Part shown: positions 32,910-40,839 of the stretch, in pieces | Layout: every line of letters begins with the position of its first letter | Position numbering within the stretch: the stretch's first letter is position 1 | Assembly: GCF_005938625.1 (NCBI RefSeq) | Contig: NZ_VCNJ01000026.1 | Span: 62,001-126,000 of the forward strand | DNA length: 64,000 bases | Source of the DNA: Pseudomonas fluorescens | GTDB taxonomy: Bacteria; Pseudomonadota; Gammaproteobacteria; Pseudomonadales; Pseudomonadaceae | Reading direction: 5' to 3' | Program-made: the position numbers and the translations under genes | Notes under the pieces: generated by a model | Told to the model about the DNA's origin: nothing | Seen by the model: only the letters and a program-made list of their open reading frames with translations | The model's database searches: none

Positions 32910-32960
32910 CCTCTCACCAAGTATCCCTGCGGAGGGATCTACTGAGGTACACAGCACATG
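32910..32960 (+). repeat. Copy of both recurring leader boxes
   Basis: CCTCTCACCAAG (32910-32921) is followed by TACACAGCACATG (32948-32960). The last three bases are the start of the next gene. The arrangement corresponds to that on the minus strand at 28770-28818. Confidence 0.6.
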
Positions 32961-33365
32961 ACTGCAATTCAAATCTGCGCACTCATCGCCCTGATCGTCT
33001 TGGCCGGACTGCTTGTCTGGGCCGGTTATTTCATGGGGCATAACGACGGTATGTCCGCAGGCATGAAAGAAAGCGATGCGATCCAACGCGCCGAAAGCGC
33101 AAAGACCATTCGCGAATTGAAGGCTTCCCTCGACTTTATTAAGGCCGACCACGCCCGACTGGCGCGATTCAGCAAGCGTCTTCAAGAAAAACTGTCACTC
33201 GGCGAAACCGAACGCCAGACGCTACTCAACATCGCCGAGAAGCTTCGAATTGCCGCCGAGACGTTCGCCGCCTTCCGCACAGGCAAAAAACTCGAAAGAG
33301 ACACGATTGAGCTACGTGATCAAGCGCTTGCCATGGCAGCTCTTCTTGCTCCGGTGACCACATGA
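32958..33365 (+). CDS. Small membrane-anchored coiled-coil protein
   Basis: The 135-residue protein starts with one membrane segment (ICALIALIVLAGLLVWAGYFMG, about residues 6-27) and continues as a long charged helix (KTIRELKASLDFIKADHARLARFSKRLQEKL). It is not recognised. It could be an inner-membrane phage protein such as a superinfection factor, but nothing in the sequence shows that. Confidence 0.75.
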   Translation: MTAIQICALIALIVLAGLLVWAGYFMGHNDGMSAGMKESDAIQRAESAKTIRELKASLDFIKADHARLARFSKRLQEKLSLGETERQTLLNIAEKLRIAAETFAAFRTGKKLERDTIELRDQALAMAALLAPVTT

Positions 33366-33535
33366 CAGCGCTACGCCGAACGGTTCGAATTCGCCGAGGG
33401 CAAATGCCACCTCTGGACTTACAAACCATATGCGACAGGTGTGACACCTCGCGAGCACATGGCAACCATCAACAATGCAGCAAGCAGCGCCAAGCTGAAG
33501 GTATCGCCAGGCGAGCAGCGGAGAAATCACAATGA
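33362..33535 (+). CDS. Small zinc-finger-like phage protein
   Basis: The 57-residue frame starts with ATG at 33362, which overlaps the previous stop codon, and ends with TGA at 33535, which overlaps the next start (both ATGA). The central CDRCDTSRAHGNHQQC holds Cys24, Cys27, His33, His36 and Cys39, a possible zinc site. Both ends are arginine/lysine-rich. Coupling on both sides makes it a real gene despite its size. Confidence 0.65.
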   Translation: MTALRRTVRIRRGQMPPLDLQTICDRCDTSRAHGNHQQCSKQRQAEGIARRAAEKSQ

Positions 33536-33747
33536 GTGCAGCAGAGAAAATCGACTTTCACATCACACCGGGCGCCTGGTTCCGCCAAGACTTGCTGTAC
33601 CCGGTTTTCGGCCTGAGCACCGAAGCAGTCCGCAAGTACCGCACCCGAGGTCTGTGGCTTGAAGGCAAACACTGGCGGTATGACCCTGCCAATGTAATCG
33701 TCTACAACCGCGCAGCCATTGAGCGCTGGATGGAAGGGAAACCATGA
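33532..33747 (+). CDS. Excisionase-like DNA-binding protein
   Basis: The 71-residue protein is in the excisionase (Exc) family: ITPGAWFRQDLLYPVFGLSTEAVRKYRTRGLWLEG and RYDPANVIVYNRAAIERWM form a winged-helix DNA-binding domain. It overlaps the integrase gene by 4 bp and should direct prophage excision. Confidence 0.88.
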   Translation: MSAAEKIDFHITPGAWFRQDLLYPVFGLSTEAVRKYRTRGLWLEGKHWRYDPANVIVYNRAAIERWMEGKP

Positions 33748-34961
33748 TCGATAAGATGCCGACCGGCGTTGAGATGAACGGCAAGCAGTTGCGTATCTGG
33801 TTCATCTTCAATGGCCAACGGTGCCGGGAACCACTGGAAGGGATCTCGAAAGTAAACAAGGCCGCTATTGCGTATGCGGATAACAAGCGTCGGACCATCC
33901 TCACCGAAATCAAAGAGGGCCGCTTCGACTACGCGGCACACTTTCCGAAATCACCCAGGGCTGCAATGTTCACAGGCACTGGCGGCCCTTCGCTGAAGCG
34001 TACAGTGAAAGAAGGTATTGATCGCTGGCTAGAAGTCCAGCGCGCGCTCAAAGCGTCAAGCACCGTCGTCAACTACGTGAGCAAAGCAGTACATGTTGAG
34101 AAGAAATTCGGTAAGCGTCGAATCGTCGACATCAGCAAGAGCGACATCGAGCTGTTTCAAGCTCAGTTGCTGAAGCAAGGCCTGGCCCCGAAGACAGTGA
34201 ACGACATTTTCACTGTCGTTCGCGGAGTCTGGGCCGACGCATTCGGTGACGGAATACTGAAAGCGAATCCGCTCGACCGGATAAGCAACGTCGGGTCGGA
34301 CGTCGACCTCGAGCATGCTGACCCCTTCAGCCGCACCGAGATCGAGTTGATTGGTAAAGCGGACCCTAGCCGGCGAGCTGATGCCCGAATGATCGAGTTC
34401 AATTGCTGGACCGGGCTGTCTCTGTCCGAGCTTATCGGACTGGCTGCTGAAGACGTCGACCTTCAAGCCGGCCTGGTACACGTCCGGCGGGCGTTGGTCG
34501 TAGGAGAATTTAAAGTCCCCAAGGAACGCTCAAGGGTACGAGTCGTTGAGTTGATAGACCCTGCCCTCGAACTCATGAGGGAGATTGTCGCCGCCGCCAA
34601 GGAAGCACAAGCCGAAGAGATCACCGTTATCCAACGCGACAACATCACTTCCAAAAAAATGAAAGTGACATTCCTTTTTCGCAGCTCCACCAGCGGCTTA
34701 CTCTGGAGTGGTAAAACATTGAGCAACTGGTTTACCGCCCACCTGAAAAAGGCCGAAGTCCGCCACAGAGGTGCCAATCAGTGTCGCCACACGTTTGCCA
34801 GCCAGATGCTGTCGAGCTATGTGCCAGTCGAATGGGTAGCCAGGCAGCTTGGGCACGCCGACACAACAATGGTGAGAAAACACTACGGCAGATGGATACC
34901 GAAGGACACTAAAAGCATGGCAGGTTTAGTCTCAAAAATGTTGGGTTTTCGCCAAGATTAA
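33744..34961 (+). CDS. int: Tyrosine integrase with arm-binding domain
   Basis: The 405-residue protein has an N-terminal arm-type DNA-binding domain (DUF3596-like; LRIWFIFNGQRCREPLEGISK), a SAM-like core-binding domain (about 90-180) and a tyrosine recombinase catalytic domain. Arg348 and His349 sit in NQCRHTFAS, His371 in QLGHAD and the nucleophile Tyr381 in KHYGRW. The usual first arginine position is Ser226 (TGLSLSEL), and the usual histidine of HxxR is Asn345. It integrates the phage at the tRNA-Ser gene. Confidence 0.95.
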   Translation: MIDKMPTGVEMNGKQLRIWFIFNGQRCREPLEGISKVNKAAIAYADNKRRTILTEIKEGRFDYAAHFPKSPRAAMFTGTGGPSLKRTVKEGIDRWLEVQRALKASSTVVNYVSKAVHVEKKFGKRRIVDISKSDIELFQAQLLKQGLAPKTVNDIFTVVRGVWADAFGDGILKANPLDRISNVGSDVDLEHADPFSRTEIELIGKADPSRRADARMIEFNCWTGLSLSELIGLAAEDVDLQAGLVHVRRALVVGEFKVPKERSRVRVVELIDPALELMREIVAAAKEAQAEEITVIQRDNITSKKMKVTFLFRSSTSGLLWSGKTLSNWFTAHLKKAEVRHRGANQCRHTFASQMLSSYVPVEWVARQLGHADTTMVRKHYGRWIPKDTKSMAGLVSKMLGFRQD

Positions 34962-35001
34962 GCTCAAGAAATCAACAGATAAATATTATGAGGAACGGCT
35001 G

Positions 35002-36600
35002 TCACTTCGCGTTCTTCCATTTAACATTGAATGCCATACGATCTTTATCCAGCTTAAGAAACATTGCTTCAGTGATTATTTTCCGCACACCAGCATGATA
35101 CTTGCTAACTTCATCAATCGAAATAAAAACCTGCTTACTAAAAGTGCTGTAGATCTCCACCAAATGCTCTATTGCAGGTGTATCCATATTTTTGAATAAC
35201 AGACTATCATGAATAATTACCGGAAGAACAGTTAACCGGAGGAACGTCAGATCAAGGGCGATCATGTTTGCAAAACCTTTCCCGGTTCCCCGATCATCGC
35301 CATGATCGAATTTATAATCTTTCTCACCTAGCGTAAGCACCGGTGAAATAGCTTTGTTGCTGTAAATTTTTGTTATTTCTTCTTCGATTCCTGCATTAAG
35401 TTCGAGTTCCATCACCGCTATCGAACTCTCCAGCGCCGAGTCAATATCAGCCTTCAATCTCTTGATTTCATTTTTTGCCTCCGCGCTCATCATCCAGTAT
35501 CGATTCTGCTGAATCAGAGCATTTTGCTGACGATCGAGATCTATTAAGCGTTCTAACAAATGAACCGAATCCTCACGGGAATCCACGAGATTTAATAGCG
35601 AGCTATCAACCTTGGCTATATCGGCTTGGGCAGCACTTAAAGCCTCTATCAGAACAATTTGTTCTGCTTTCAGCTGATCCTTCAAAATATTTGTAATACC
35701 TGAATGAAAGGATTCTACCTCTAACAGTTTCTTCGAATCGACTTCAGGAAAAAAAGTGAGTACCGATTGAAAATCCTTACTACTTACAATCTTCGCATTA
35801 CCTAAGTTTGACTCCACTCTGCTTAACTGCGTCTGGAGATCAAGCTTATATTCAACCAAGGCATCTTTTTGAAGCTTCAACTCAAGACTTTGCTGATTGA
35901 TTATAGAGCGTATATCCGTAACATTTCTCTTCAATGTCTGCTTAATCTTCTCAACCTCAGAAAAAAGCTGACTGATTACTGAATCGTTTTTAGATACCTG
36001 CGCTTTTGTGATTTTCTTTACTGCACCAGAGTTAAATGTACCATTAATGTCCTTTAGCGCTTTCTGAGCTCCGGCACGTTCCTGCTCCAGCTGAGAAATT
36101 AGCCAGTACATATTGAACATTTTGAGAATACGCTTTCTGACAACCTCCCATTTCTCCCGCACGGTTAGGTCCAAGGGACGCTTGTGGTTGTAGTTATTTC
36201 TTTGATAAATTCTAAAGAAACCGCTAACACAATCACGAAACGAAATTTCGCTTGCACTGGTAAGATAGTTATCTTTGAGAAAGCTAGTAAACTCTCGAAG
36301 CGTGAGCATTCGCCCTTGATCAACGCAATAAACTGACTCAGGTGTTTCGGTACTTCGAATAAAGAGATAGTTTTTATCGAATTGAAATTCCATCACCACT
36401 TCTAAATGGCCTACATTTTTAATTACATCATCGCACTTTGTCGGAAAGTCGCTCCCACCAAAAGCAAAGTCAATCAACATCAAAACCGATGACTTACCGA
36501 TTGAGTTATGCGCATCATCCGCGCCCACGACTGCATTCAGCCCAAACTTGAAATAAATAGACGACTGGATCAATTTCTCGCATGTAATAGATTTAAGCAC
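35002..36600 (-). CDS. DUF2326-type ABC ATPase of an ABC-three-component system
   Basis: The 532-residue protein has an SMC-like ABC ATPase layout. The unusual P-loop GADDAHNSIGKSS lies at residues 26-38. A long coiled-coil middle (about 170-400) follows, then a C-terminal ATPase lobe with DDRGTGKGFANMIALDLTFL and VIIHDSLLFKN. This matches DUF2326 ATPases. It starts with GTG at 36600, overlapping the MC6 gene by 8 bp. Base composition is much more AT-rich than the phage genes. Family identity is good; the conflict-system role is from the literature on such operons. Confidence 0.85.
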   Translation of the reverse strand: MLKSITCEKLIQSSIYFKFGLNAVVGADDAHNSIGKSSVLMLIDFAFGGSDFPTKCDDVIKNVGHLEVVMEFQFDKNYLFIRSTETPESVYCVDQGRMLTLREFTSFLKDNYLTSASEISFRDCVSGFFRIYQRNNYNHKRPLDLTVREKWEVVRKRILKMFNMYWLISQLEQERAGAQKALKDINGTFNSGAVKKITKAQVSKNDSVISQLFSEVEKIKQTLKRNVTDIRSIINQQSLELKLQKDALVEYKLDLQTQLSRVESNLGNAKIVSSKDFQSVLTFFPEVDSKKLLEVESFHSGITNILKDQLKAEQIVLIEALSAAQADIAKVDSSLLNLVDSREDSVHLLERLIDLDRQQNALIQQNRYWMMSAEAKNEIKRLKADIDSALESSIAVMELELNAGIEEEITKIYSNKAISPVLTLGEKDYKFDHGDDRGTGKGFANMIALDLTFLRLTVLPVIIHDSLLFKNMDTPAIEHLVEIYSTFSKQVFISIDEVSKYHAGVRKIITEAMFLKLDKDRMAFNVKWKNAK

Positions 36601-36814
36601 GCTGAATGACCCCAGTAGTAAAATTTACGTTTATTTTTTTTAAAACAAAGAGCAAGTCGAGAGCATCTATAAACTCCGACACATCGGAAAATATATCCTT
36701 ATGATTCAGATACACTACCTGAACAGTATCACTACCTCTTAAAACCCCCAACAACTTAGCTGCCTTAGGGAGACAACTATCTTCTAATGATATTATTTTA
36801 TTAGGCAGTATCAT
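36593..36814 (-). CDS. ABC-3C middle component 6 (MC6)-like protein
   Basis: The 73-residue protein begins MILPNKIISLEDSCLPKAAKLL and ends in a helix ALDLLFVLKKI, the pattern of MC6 proteins that are short, start MILP and end with a DALxLLF-type helix. MC6 bridges the ABC ATPase and the effector protein. Its ATG lies 14 bp inside the effector gene's stop region. The family match is from memory; the operon order supports it. Confidence 0.75.
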   Translation of the reverse strand: MILPNKIISLEDSCLPKAAKLLGVLRGSDTVQVVYLNHKDIFSDVSEFIDALDLLFVLKKINVNFTTGVIQRA

Positions 36815-37655
36815 CAGAAAAAATCTCACAATTCTGAATAAAATAAGAAACCAACACTTCAGATTTCGATCGCTCCTTGATCCCAGTGTTAGTCATAAAC
36901 CATACGCACATCTCTTCAAATATTTGACTTTGGTCAAAACCCTGCATTAACAACAGCGTATAATAGCTCTTAACCTGAGAACAGATAAATAGAGACTTGG
37001 CCTTTTCCTCTAACTCTAGCTTTCTTAAGGACTCTCTAATCGGAGCAAAAAAACTCAGAATATACTGCCCAATCTTCATTTCATTCATGATACCTAAGGT
37101 TTCATCTTTCTTCTGCGAAAGCTTTAAGGCAGCAAATGACAGAGTTGTATTTTTAATATCCAACTCACTAAGGGTTTCCAAATCCCTAGCTACAACCGCT
37201 ATATCCTTGTGAAGAGTTTGCCTATCCCATGTTTGCGAAAGCGCTTTGATTTTGTTGATTGTCTTTTTTATCTCAACCAGTTGCCTGTATTCCTGCACTG
37301 TCTTCCTAGTATCATAAATTTTATGACACTCTTTACACAGTGCGATAAAGTTCTCTTCACAATCAATATCATCTGAAAGCAATTCTTCAGCAATCAGTAT
37401 AAGTTTTTCATGTTCGGTCGCATTTAGCGGATAGATATGTGCGATGTCGAAAACCCGCACACGTTTTGAGCCTTTCTTAACCATGAGCGCTCGCCTGCAG
37501 AGCGGGCAAAGTCCTTGGACTTCGCAAAGCAAGCTCATCTTAACCGTGTCAGTAACATTTGCTCTCCTAAGCTGATCTGACAAGTTTGGAGCTCCATCAA
37601 TATTGAAACGGTCGACCGCTAGCAAGCGTGCCGCTATGACGACACCTTCGAGCAT
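36801..37655 (-). CDS. ABC-3C effector (CTD) with HNH domain
   Basis: The 284-residue protein has an N-terminal HNH nuclease domain. It holds CPLC (Cys50, Cys53), His73 in DIAHIYP, Asn102 in EENFIALC and CKECHKIYD (Cys107, Cys110, His111). The C-terminal 150 residues are helical and lack known motifs, which fits the CTD part of ABC-3C systems. It is the first gene of the leftward operon, so the effector is made first. Confidence 0.85.
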   Translation of the reverse strand: MLEGVVIAARLLAVDRFNIDGAPNLSDQLRRANVTDTVKMSLLCEVQGLCPLCRRALMVKKGSKRVRVFDIAHIYPLNATEHEKLILIAEELLSDDIDCEENFIALCKECHKIYDTRKTVQEYRQLVEIKKTINKIKALSQTWDRQTLHKDIAVVARDLETLSELDIKNTTLSFAALKLSQKKDETLGIMNEMKIGQYILSFFAPIRESLRKLELEEKAKSLFICSQVKSYYTLLLMQGFDQSQIFEEMCVWFMTNTGIKERSKSEVLVSYFIQNCEIFSDDTA

Positions 37656-38023
37656 GCCAGGACCCGATTAAGAAATGGCTTTAAGACCATAGCACCCAGA
37701 TTACTGAAAGCTACTGATTCGCCATCATTCTGTCCAGTAAACACCTGCTATTCAGCACGGACGTCTTTGACAATGCTCAGATTGGATACTCAATCATCTG
37801 TTGGAATGCTCACCGTCGTGCCTGAAGGGAAGGTGGCGCGCCTCTAGGTGGCAATTACTGATAAGAGGCACCAAAGGACTGTGCGGGTATTGAACGGCTC
37901 AGAGCGATTGTTTAGAGCCTCAGAGGCATGCACCTTGCCCTAAAAATGCCCTAATCAGAACGACGGAAACGAAAAAGCCCCCGTAATCATCAATGATTAC
38001 GGGGGCTTCGTCTTGTTCAATAA
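37656..38023. other. Intergenic region next to the attachment site
   Basis: No gene is visible in these 368 bp. They hold the promoter region of the leftward ABC-3C operon, for which no clear -35/-10 was found. Two TGCCCTAA direct repeats lie 11 bp apart at 37936 and 37947, a candidate for integrase arm sites. The tRNA terminator follows. Confidence 0.5.
37972..38006 (-). terminator. Rho-independent terminator of tRNA-Ser
   Basis: GCCCCCGTAATCAT (37977-37990) and ATGATTACGGGGGC (37993-38006) form a 14-bp stem with a 2-nt loop. On the minus strand it is followed by TTTTTC. Confidence 0.9.
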
Positions 38024-38113
38024 TGGCGGAGAGATAGGGATTCGAACCCTAGGTACCGGTGAAGGTACAACGGATTTCGAATCCGTCCCATTCGGCCACT
38101 CTGGCATCTCTCC
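38024..38113 (-). tRNA. tRNA-Ser(CGA), prophage attachment target
   Basis: The 90-nt gene folds as a serine tRNA with a long variable arm. Acceptor GGAGAGA pairs with TCTCTCC, the anticodon loop is TTCGAAA (anticodon CGA), and CCA is encoded at the 3' end. The T-loop is GGTTCGAATCC. The 3' end points into the prophage, so integration probably occurred there. The sequence is intact, so the phage att copy must keep the tRNA complete. Confidence 0.97.
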
Positions 38114-38196
38114 AACGGCGCGCATCATAACAACACTTTTACCGAAAGCAAACCCTCTTTCGAAAATTTCTTCGTGCTATCAGATGCTTGCGTCGA

Positions 38197-38910
38197 TTAA
38201 AGCGGTACGCCCAGACGATTGGCGACTTCTTCGTAGGCTTCGATGACGTCACCGAGGCCCTGACGGAAGCGGTCTTTGTCCATCTTCTTCTTGGTGTCCT
38301 TGTCCCACAGACGGCAGCCGTCCGGGCTGAACTCGTCGCCGAGGACGATGGAGCCGTCGCTGAACACGCCAAATTCAAGCTTGAAGTCGACCAGCAGCAG
38401 GCCGGCGTCGTCGAACAGTTTGGTCAGGACTTCGTTGACCTTGAGCGACAGTTCTTTCATGCGAACCAGTTGCTCGGCGGTGCCCCAACCGAACGCCACG
38501 ACGTGGGATTCGTTGATGAACGGGTCGCCCTTGGCGTCGTCCTTGAGGAACAGTTCGAAGGTGTAAGGGTTGAGCTTCAGGCCTTCTTCGACGCCCAGAC
38601 GCTTGACCAGGCTGCCGGCGGCGTAGTTACGCACGACGCACTCGACCGGGATCATGTCGAGCTTCTTGACCAGCACTTCGTTGTCGGCCAGCAGCTTGTC
38701 GAATTGGGTCGGTACGCCGGCCGCTTCGAGTTTCTGCATGATGAAGGCGTTGAACTTGTTGTTGACCATGCCTTTGCGGTCGAGCTGCTCGATGCGCTTG
38801 CCGTCGAACGCCGAGGTGTCGTTGCGAAACAGCAGGATCAAGCGGTCAGCGTCGTCGGTCTTGTAAACCGATTTGGCTTTGCCGCGGTAGAGTTCTTCAC
38901 GTTTTTCCAT
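38197..38910 (-). CDS. purC: Phosphoribosylaminoimidazole-succinocarboxamide synthase
   Basis: The 237-residue protein is SAICAR synthetase, which joins CAIR to aspartate with ATP in purine synthesis. Landmarks are YRGKAKSVYKT, DKLLADNEVLVKKLDMIPVECVVRNY, SHVVAFGWGTAEQLVRM and LGDEFSPDGCRLWD. Full family length. It is followed upstream by an MBL-fold gene, then bamC and dapA, as in other pseudomonads. Confidence 0.97.
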   Translation of the reverse strand: MEKREELYRGKAKSVYKTDDADRLILLFRNDTSAFDGKRIEQLDRKGMVNNKFNAFIMQKLEAAGVPTQFDKLLADNEVLVKKLDMIPVECVVRNYAAGSLVKRLGVEEGLKLNPYTFELFLKDDAKGDPFINESHVVAFGWGTAEQLVRMKELSLKVNEVLTKLFDDAGLLLVDFKLEFGVFSDGSIVLGDEFSPDGCRLWDKDTKKKMDKDRFRQGLGDVIEAYEEVANRLGVPL

Positions 38911-38938
38911 GATGGGCTCCGCTTGCTAAGTAGGTGGG

Positions 38939-39700
38939 CTAGGCGATGTGGCGCCAGTCGAGCCCTGAATCTTGATCGGCCAGTTGCAGCCAGTCCGGGT
39001 CGCACCCGAGGGTGTCGACAAAACATTGCCGGGCCAGCTGCGGCATGTTGTTCTTGCTGCTCAGATGGGCCAGAACCAGGTGTTGCAAACCCTGCCAGCC
39101 CAACTCGGACACCAGGAATGCCGCCTGATGATTGTTCAAATGTCCCAGCTCGCCGCCCACCCGCTGCTTGAGAAAGTACGGGTAGTGCCCACGGGCCAGC
39201 ATGTCACGACAATGGTTGGACTCGATCATCAACGCATCGAGGTCCCGATAACCGTCCAGCACCCGCTCGCAGTAGGAACCCAGGTCGGTCAGCAGGCCGA
39301 AGCGCCGCTGTTCATGATCACTGAACACATACTGGGTCGGTTCCTGCGCATCATGGGCCACGGCAATGACCCCGATGTTCAGAGCACCGATCTGCAGTTG
39401 CTCGCCACCGGCCAGAAAGCCTGCGGGTTCGATCGGTTTGCGCATCCCGCGCAGTGTGCCGCGACTGAGGTAGACCGGTAGATTGTAGCGCCGAGACAGC
39501 AAACCCACGCCATGCACGTGGTCGGCATGTTCGTGGGTTACGAGTATCGCGCTCAGTTGCGCCGGGTTCACACCCAGGCGCAACAGGCGTTTTTCGGTTT
39601 CCCGCAGGGAAAAACCACAATCCACCAGCACATACGTATCAGCACTGGCGATCAGCGTGCCGTTCCCTTGGCTACCGCTGCCGAGAACGGCAAAACGCAT
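38939..39700 (-). CDS. MBL-fold metallohydrolase
   Basis: The 253-residue protein has the metallo-beta-lactamase signature HEHADHVHGV, preceded by VDCGFS and followed by AVAHDAQEPTQYVFSDH. It resembles YycJ/WalJ-type exonuclease-like proteins. In Pseudomonas it is conserved between bamC and purC. Its substrate is not known. Confidence 0.9.
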   Translation of the reverse strand: MRFAVLGSGSQGNGTLIASADTYVLVDCGFSLRETEKRLLRLGVNPAQLSAILVTHEHADHVHGVGLLSRRYNLPVYLSRGTLRGMRKPIEPAGFLAGGEQLQIGALNIGVIAVAHDAQEPTQYVFSDHEQRRFGLLTDLGSYCERVLDGYRDLDALMIESNHCRDMLARGHYPYFLKQRVGGELGHLNNHQAAFLVSELGWQGLQHLVLAHLSSKNNMPQLARQCFVDTLGCDPDWLQLADQDSGLDWRHIA

Positions 39701-39706
39701 GATTGA

Positions 39707-40822
39707 TCAGCCCAGGTTGTCCTGAATCACGCTCAACACTTTGCGTGCCACTTCAGCCGGCGCGACGGTGTTGATGTTTTTCTCGACGGTCACCTGAATG
39801 TTCTCGCCAACCTTGCTCAGGCGAACCTGATAACGCTCGGCACGGGCTTCAACTTCTTCCTTGCTCGGCGCACTGCCGAACAGGCTGCTGAAGAAACCAG
39901 GCTTGTCGTCTTTCTTCTCGGCTTTTTCGGCCAGGTTGATGTAGTACAGGCCGAGGCTGCGGTTGATGTCTTCAACGCGCCATTCGCCTTGTTCCAGTGC
40001 ACGGCCAACGCTCGACCAGGCACGGTCCAGATCGGTACCGACGTTCAACACCGGGTTACCACTGCCGTCTTCGCTGAGGCTGACGCGGCTCGGCGTATCG
40101 AAATCACGCGAGGCCAGCATCGACACCGAACCGCCCTTCTCAGAGATCCGGCTCATGCTTGCGAGCATGTCGTCAACCAGCGCGGCGTCCAGGCCAGTGT
40201 TGACCGAACGGTTGGTGAAGGCCACATCGGCAGTGCTGCCGGCAGGGCGCTCGGCGCTGACCACGTAGATTTCACTGGTGTTGCGCTGCACGCCCGGCTC
40301 GATACGCACACGCACGCGGGTTTCGCTGTCGCTGGCAATGCCGGCCGCGCTCAGGCGCTTGGCCATGGACGCGGACAGTTCGTCGGAATGCTGCCAGGTG
40401 GTGGTGAATTCGCCGGTTTGCGGACGCTGTTCATCCAGACGGAAACCGTTGTCCTGGAAGAATTGCACCGCCACTGGCCAGACTTCGGCCGGTGGGTGCT
40501 GGGCCACGACCCAACGCGAATCACCGCTCTTCTGCAGCGAATAATCGCTGGCATCGGCAACGGCCGACAGCGGCTGAGGACGCGGAACAATGTATTCGCC
40601 CTTGGCGGTGTCATCAGCGACGTTGCGCGGGATCGGCAACAGCGGATCCAGACGCTTGGAGGTGCTGACCTCCGGTGGCAGTTGCATCGGTGCGGTCTGT
40701 TGCGCTTCCAGGTAATCGCTACCACGGTCACGGAAATAACCTTCCGGGCCCCAGACCCATCCGCAGCCACTGGTGCTGGAGATAATCAAGGCAAGTGCGG
40801 AAAGTCCGGCCATTCGCTTCAT
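39707..40822 (-). CDS. bamC: Outer-membrane assembly lipoprotein BamC
   Basis: The 371-residue protein starts MKRMAGLSALALIISSTSGC with a probable lipid cysteine at residue 20, and matches NlpB/BamC. The two C-terminal helix-grip domains are visible as YTVSAERPAGS-like and YYINLAEKAEKKDDKPGF. ATG 40822 is chosen because GAGGAAG lies upstream. It lies 17 bp from dapA, its usual partner in gamma-proteobacteria. Confidence 0.93.
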   Translation of the reverse strand: MKRMAGLSALALIISSTSGCGWVWGPEGYFRDRGSDYLEAQQTAPMQLPPEVSTSKRLDPLLPIPRNVADDTAKGEYIVPRPQPLSAVADASDYSLQKSGDSRWVVAQHPPAEVWPVAVQFFQDNGFRLDEQRPQTGEFTTTWQHSDELSASMAKRLSAAGIASDSETRVRVRIEPGVQRNTSEIYVVSAERPAGSTADVAFTNRSVNTGLDAALVDDMLASMSRISEKGGSVSMLASRDFDTPSRVSLSEDGSGNPVLNVGTDLDRAWSSVGRALEQGEWRVEDINRSLGLYYINLAEKAEKKDDKPGFFSSLFGSAPSKEEVEARAERYQVRLSKVGENIQVTVEKNINTVAPAEVARKVLSVIQDNLG

Positions 40823-40839
40823 GCGTTGTACTTCCTCAA

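Larger units (their letters stand above)
1..38060. mobile_element. Temperate myophage-type prophage in tRNA-Ser, left end outside window
   Basis: A continuous phage gene set runs from the left edge to the tRNA-Ser gene at 38024-38113. It comprises immunity genes, replication, terminase, lambda-type head genes, P2-type contractile tail genes, lysis genes, excisionase and integrase. The integrase points at the 3' end of the tRNA, the usual target of tyrosine integrases, so the right boundary should lie in or next to the 3' half of the tRNA. The exact end cannot be fixed because the second att copy lies left of base 1. Head and tail modules look intact, so this looks like a phage rather than a tailocin. 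Confidence 0.93.
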
